From assembly GCA_013399305.1 (NCBI GenBank), contig VXAI01000198.1:72413-136412 (forward strand): DNA of 64,000 nt. The letters are read 5' to 3'. Numbering within the stretch: the first letter of the stretch is position 1; each line of letters starts with the position of its first letter. Positions 61,523-64,000 of this stretch are shown in pieces. The notes below the pieces were generated by a model, which made no database searches, was not told the origin of the DNA, and saw only the letters and a list, made by a program, of their open reading frames with translations. The stretch comes from Rostratula benghalensis (lineage: Eukaryota > Chordata > Aves > Charadriiformes > Rostratulidae). The position numbers were made by a program, and so were the translations under genes.

Positions 61523-64000
61523 GTGAGGGGCACTGGGGCGATCAGCCCCGTATCATGATACCTGCGCTCATGGCAGTGAGTGCTATTTGCATTTGTTGGG
61601 GGAGATGACAGAGGGATTGTCTGGTCCCTGTACGTGTCTGTGTGCAGTCAGCACAGGAAACAGTCTGACAAACAGAGGGTAACTTTTGGGGCCAGGAATC
61701 TGCTGTCTGTCCTGATAGCTTAGGCATGTGTGTGTGTGGTGTGCGTGCTATAAAAAATCCCAGTGGAGAAAGGAAGGGGTGTGTGTGGGGTGTGGGGGTG
61801 TGTGTGTGTGTGTGTGTGAAAGCAACTAAAGAGACTCACTTGGGCCCATTAGCAGATTTGATCTCTAAAATAAAATTGCTGGCTTCTAGCTTCATGCAGT
61901 TTCCCAGAGTTGCTTTGTGTCTGCAGAGCAAGGGGGCAAAAGAACTTCTACCCCTTTCTCAGGTGCAGAAGCAGTGTTGATGTTCCACCCCATGGCCTGC
62001 TTGATCCCCGCCAGGGACCAAGGTGCAGCAGCAGCAGAACCCTGATAGAAAAACGTTTTTATTCAGGGGACTGAGCTTTGCTGCTGCTTAGGGCCAGCTG
62101 CTTTTGCGCATGGGACGTGGGCCATCCCTCAGCAAAGGCTTGTAACCTGCTGGCAGCAGGCGAAGGGGGGTCAGAAGCACGAATAGGTGTTTTTCCCCTC
62201 TGCTGAGACCAATGTGCTGGAGCCCGGGCTCCTCCAGCTGTTCCGCGCTGTAGCTCCTCTCTGGAAAGTCACCGCCAGCTTTTTTCTAGCTGCCGGCTCC
62301 CTGCAGGAACAGGAACGTTGCTTTGCTGCATTCAGACCTCTCGGACTGAATGTTCTCACAGCAGGGCCTGAGGGGGTATGTGCTATGCACCAATGCAGAG
62401 GCACTGAGGAGAGGTGAAACCAAGGGTAATCAAGGATATACGTGAGAGGAGGTTGTAATATAGGGATGTCTTAGGTGGGCTCCTCCTCTGCCTTTAGCAA
62501 AAGACTTGGAGACTTCTATGTGCTCCCTCTGAGCAAGAGCCTCTCTGCAGAGCTCTACACTTTGGACTACACTCAATAGCTGCATCCTGAGAGTCCTGAG
62601 AAGAGTCTTGCTGAGATGCTAGGGATGGGCACCACTAACCAAACCTTCAGGCTTTTATTCTGTTTTCCACACCGCTGGACAACTGCCAGTTCAGGCTGTC
62701 TGGGCTAGTCCTGGGCACTGGAGTTCCTAGATTTCATTCATCCCTGTTCTAGGGAAGGCTCACTCCATGAGTCTTTGGGAAAACCATCCTCTTCCCTTCT
62801 GTTCTCCACTCCCCAGAAGCACAATGTACTTGTGTCTTGGTGACAGGTTGGGAGAGCCAAAGATACCTGCAAAGTGTCTGGACTTCCTCAGGTGGAAGGT
62901 ACTAGAGAGGGGACCTTCTTGGCCAGCTTCTTGTGTGAGACCCAAGTCTCGCTTCCTGCCAAGACATACCGTGGTGCAAACAAGGGATCTGGAGAAGCTG
63001 AATCCGCCCAAAGGGGTCTGCTGTCCTGGGATGGGAGAGACCTTACAAGCCTTTTGTAGTGTACCATTTGTGATTTTCCCAGCATGGGGAGCACAGAACA
63101 AGGTCTCTTTGCAGAAACCAGCAGGGCTGTGGTGGTCTGAGTGGGAGATGATCTTCAGCTGTCCCCTCCTGAGGAGTGAACCCCATGAATGTGCTGGGAG
63201 GGGGGACCTGCTGATGTCCCAGCTTGCTGACTGTGGCCAGGACAGGCAGAGCCCCTCTGTACCCTCCTGTTGCTCTTGGAACAGAAGCTGGGAGTGAGGA
63301 ATTTTGCTTTTCTTAATGCCAGGCCATGTGTCCAAGCCAGCTCAGGAGGGACCTGTATCTGCAAAGAGCGGCTGATGAGGGGGAGGACTGTGGACACATT
63401 GAGGACAGACATGAGGTCTGGAGACAGCAAGAATTGGGTCTGGGGTCTTTCAGCTGCTACGATGTCGAATGCTGCCTTCCTCAGTGGTGACTGCTTACTG
63501 CCTGCAGGCCCACAGCTTCTCTCTTCAGGGGCACTCATACCTGAGATTGATGGAACAGCTTGTCTTGCACATTGCCAGTGGGCTGTGAAGGGCTTTGGGA
63601 GCGAGGAACCACCAAACCAGAAGGTTTAGCTATTGGGCTAGCTCTCTCCTCTTACCCTTGGCCACCAAAGACCAAGTGTCTCTAGTGGTGGTGGAAGTCT
63701 CCTTGGCGTCAAGCTGAGGGGTGCCAGGATGTGTTGGAGGTTCTCATTCTGCTTTGTTGTGGTAGTTGTGGGAGTTTGATCTGTGTTTGCCGGGGTGTCT
63801 GCATGGGGCTTGTGCCATGTCTGTCCAAAGGCCTCTCTCCCGAAAGGCTCCACATGGTTTTGTCACCAGCTCCATCTGCTCCCCCAGCAGTTCCTGCTGC
63901 CTCTTGCTTTGCATACAGAAATAGGCTCTTTCAGGCAGAGGCTGTTTACTTGCTCTGTGTTTGCACAGTGCAGCATATCAATATCTTGATTTATGGCTGA
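61523..64000 (+). other. ANK1: ANK1 intron 1 (partial)
   Basis: Runs from donor GTGAGG to the window edge. Contains a (GT)n-rich stretch and a GC-rich block at 62760-63640 in which both strands stay open for 170-190 codons. Neither reading resembles a known protein and these are treated as compositional ORFs. Confidence 0.75.
61726..61818. repeat. (GT)n microsatellite region
   Basis: Interrupted TG repeats at about 61726-61747 and 61779-61818 within ANK1 intron 1, separated by a short unique stretch. Likely polymorphic. Confidence 0.85.

Noticed and set aside
62760..63335. 191-codon minus ORF and overlapping 176-codon plus ORF in ANK1 intron 1.
   Set aside because: Both strands are open at the same place, which points to GC-rich composition rather than coding. 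Neither resembles a known protein.

Overview
The window is vertebrate nuclear DNA, most likely from a bird. The genes are split by GT-AG introns, there are CpG-island promoters, and every interspersed repeat I can recognise is a CR1 LINE (3' ends at about 15.9, 29.4, 32.1, 46.9 and 48.3 kb). CR1 is the dominant repeat of avian and reptilian genomes. Introns are short for these genes and there is one 35-base assembly gap (48760-48794).

Three genes account for the coding content. (1) AP3M2, the mu-3B subunit of the AP-3 adaptor complex, lies on the minus strand at 333-6947. All eight coding exons are present and they sum to 418 codons plus stop, the usual family length. Its 3'UTR runs off the left edge. 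(2) KAT6A (MOZ/MYST3), a MYST-family histone acetyltransferase, lies on the plus strand from a CpG island at about 10.5-11.9 kb to poly(A) signals near 54.9 kb. Sixteen coding exons (13228-52357) join in phase to 2008 codons plus stop. The order is NEMM/winged-helix region, double PHD finger, MYST domain with C2HC zinc finger, acidic region, Ser-rich region, Pro/Gln tract and Met-rich C-terminus. (3) ANK1 (ankyrin-1) enters at the right edge. One alternative first coding exon (61397-61522, 42 codons) is present, and the rest of the window is its first intron.

AP3M2 (minus), KAT6A (plus) and ANK1 (plus) have the same order and relative orientation as the human 8p11.21 block. This synteny favours the AP3M2/KAT6A paralogues over AP3M1/KAT6B. 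AP3M2 and KAT6A are head to head about 4 kb apart with separate CpG islands. The three genes do not act in one pathway (vesicle-cargo sorting, chromatin acetylation, membrane skeleton); the layout is conserved synteny, not an operon.

Region by region: 1-332 AP3M2 3'UTR; 333-6947 AP3M2; 6640-7440 AP3M2 CpG promoter; 7440-10300 intergenic; 10540-11880 KAT6A CpG promoter and first exon, with a perfect 67-bp tandem repeat; 12897-13227 KAT6A 5' leader with several upstream ORFs; 13228-52357 KAT6A coding region, with large introns at 13831-30186 and 44631-49775; 52358-about 54890 KAT6A 3'UTR; 54890-61200 intergenic and ANK1 5' flank; 61397-61522 ANK1 exon; 61523-64000 ANK1 intron.

I found no wholly unknown system. 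The most unusual points are a 14-residue repeat array with three CxxC pairs inside KAT6A, a GC-AG intron within the MYST domain, a leader with four upstream ORFs, the 67-bp promoter duplication, and a CR1 copy a few bases downstream of a KAT6A splice donor.
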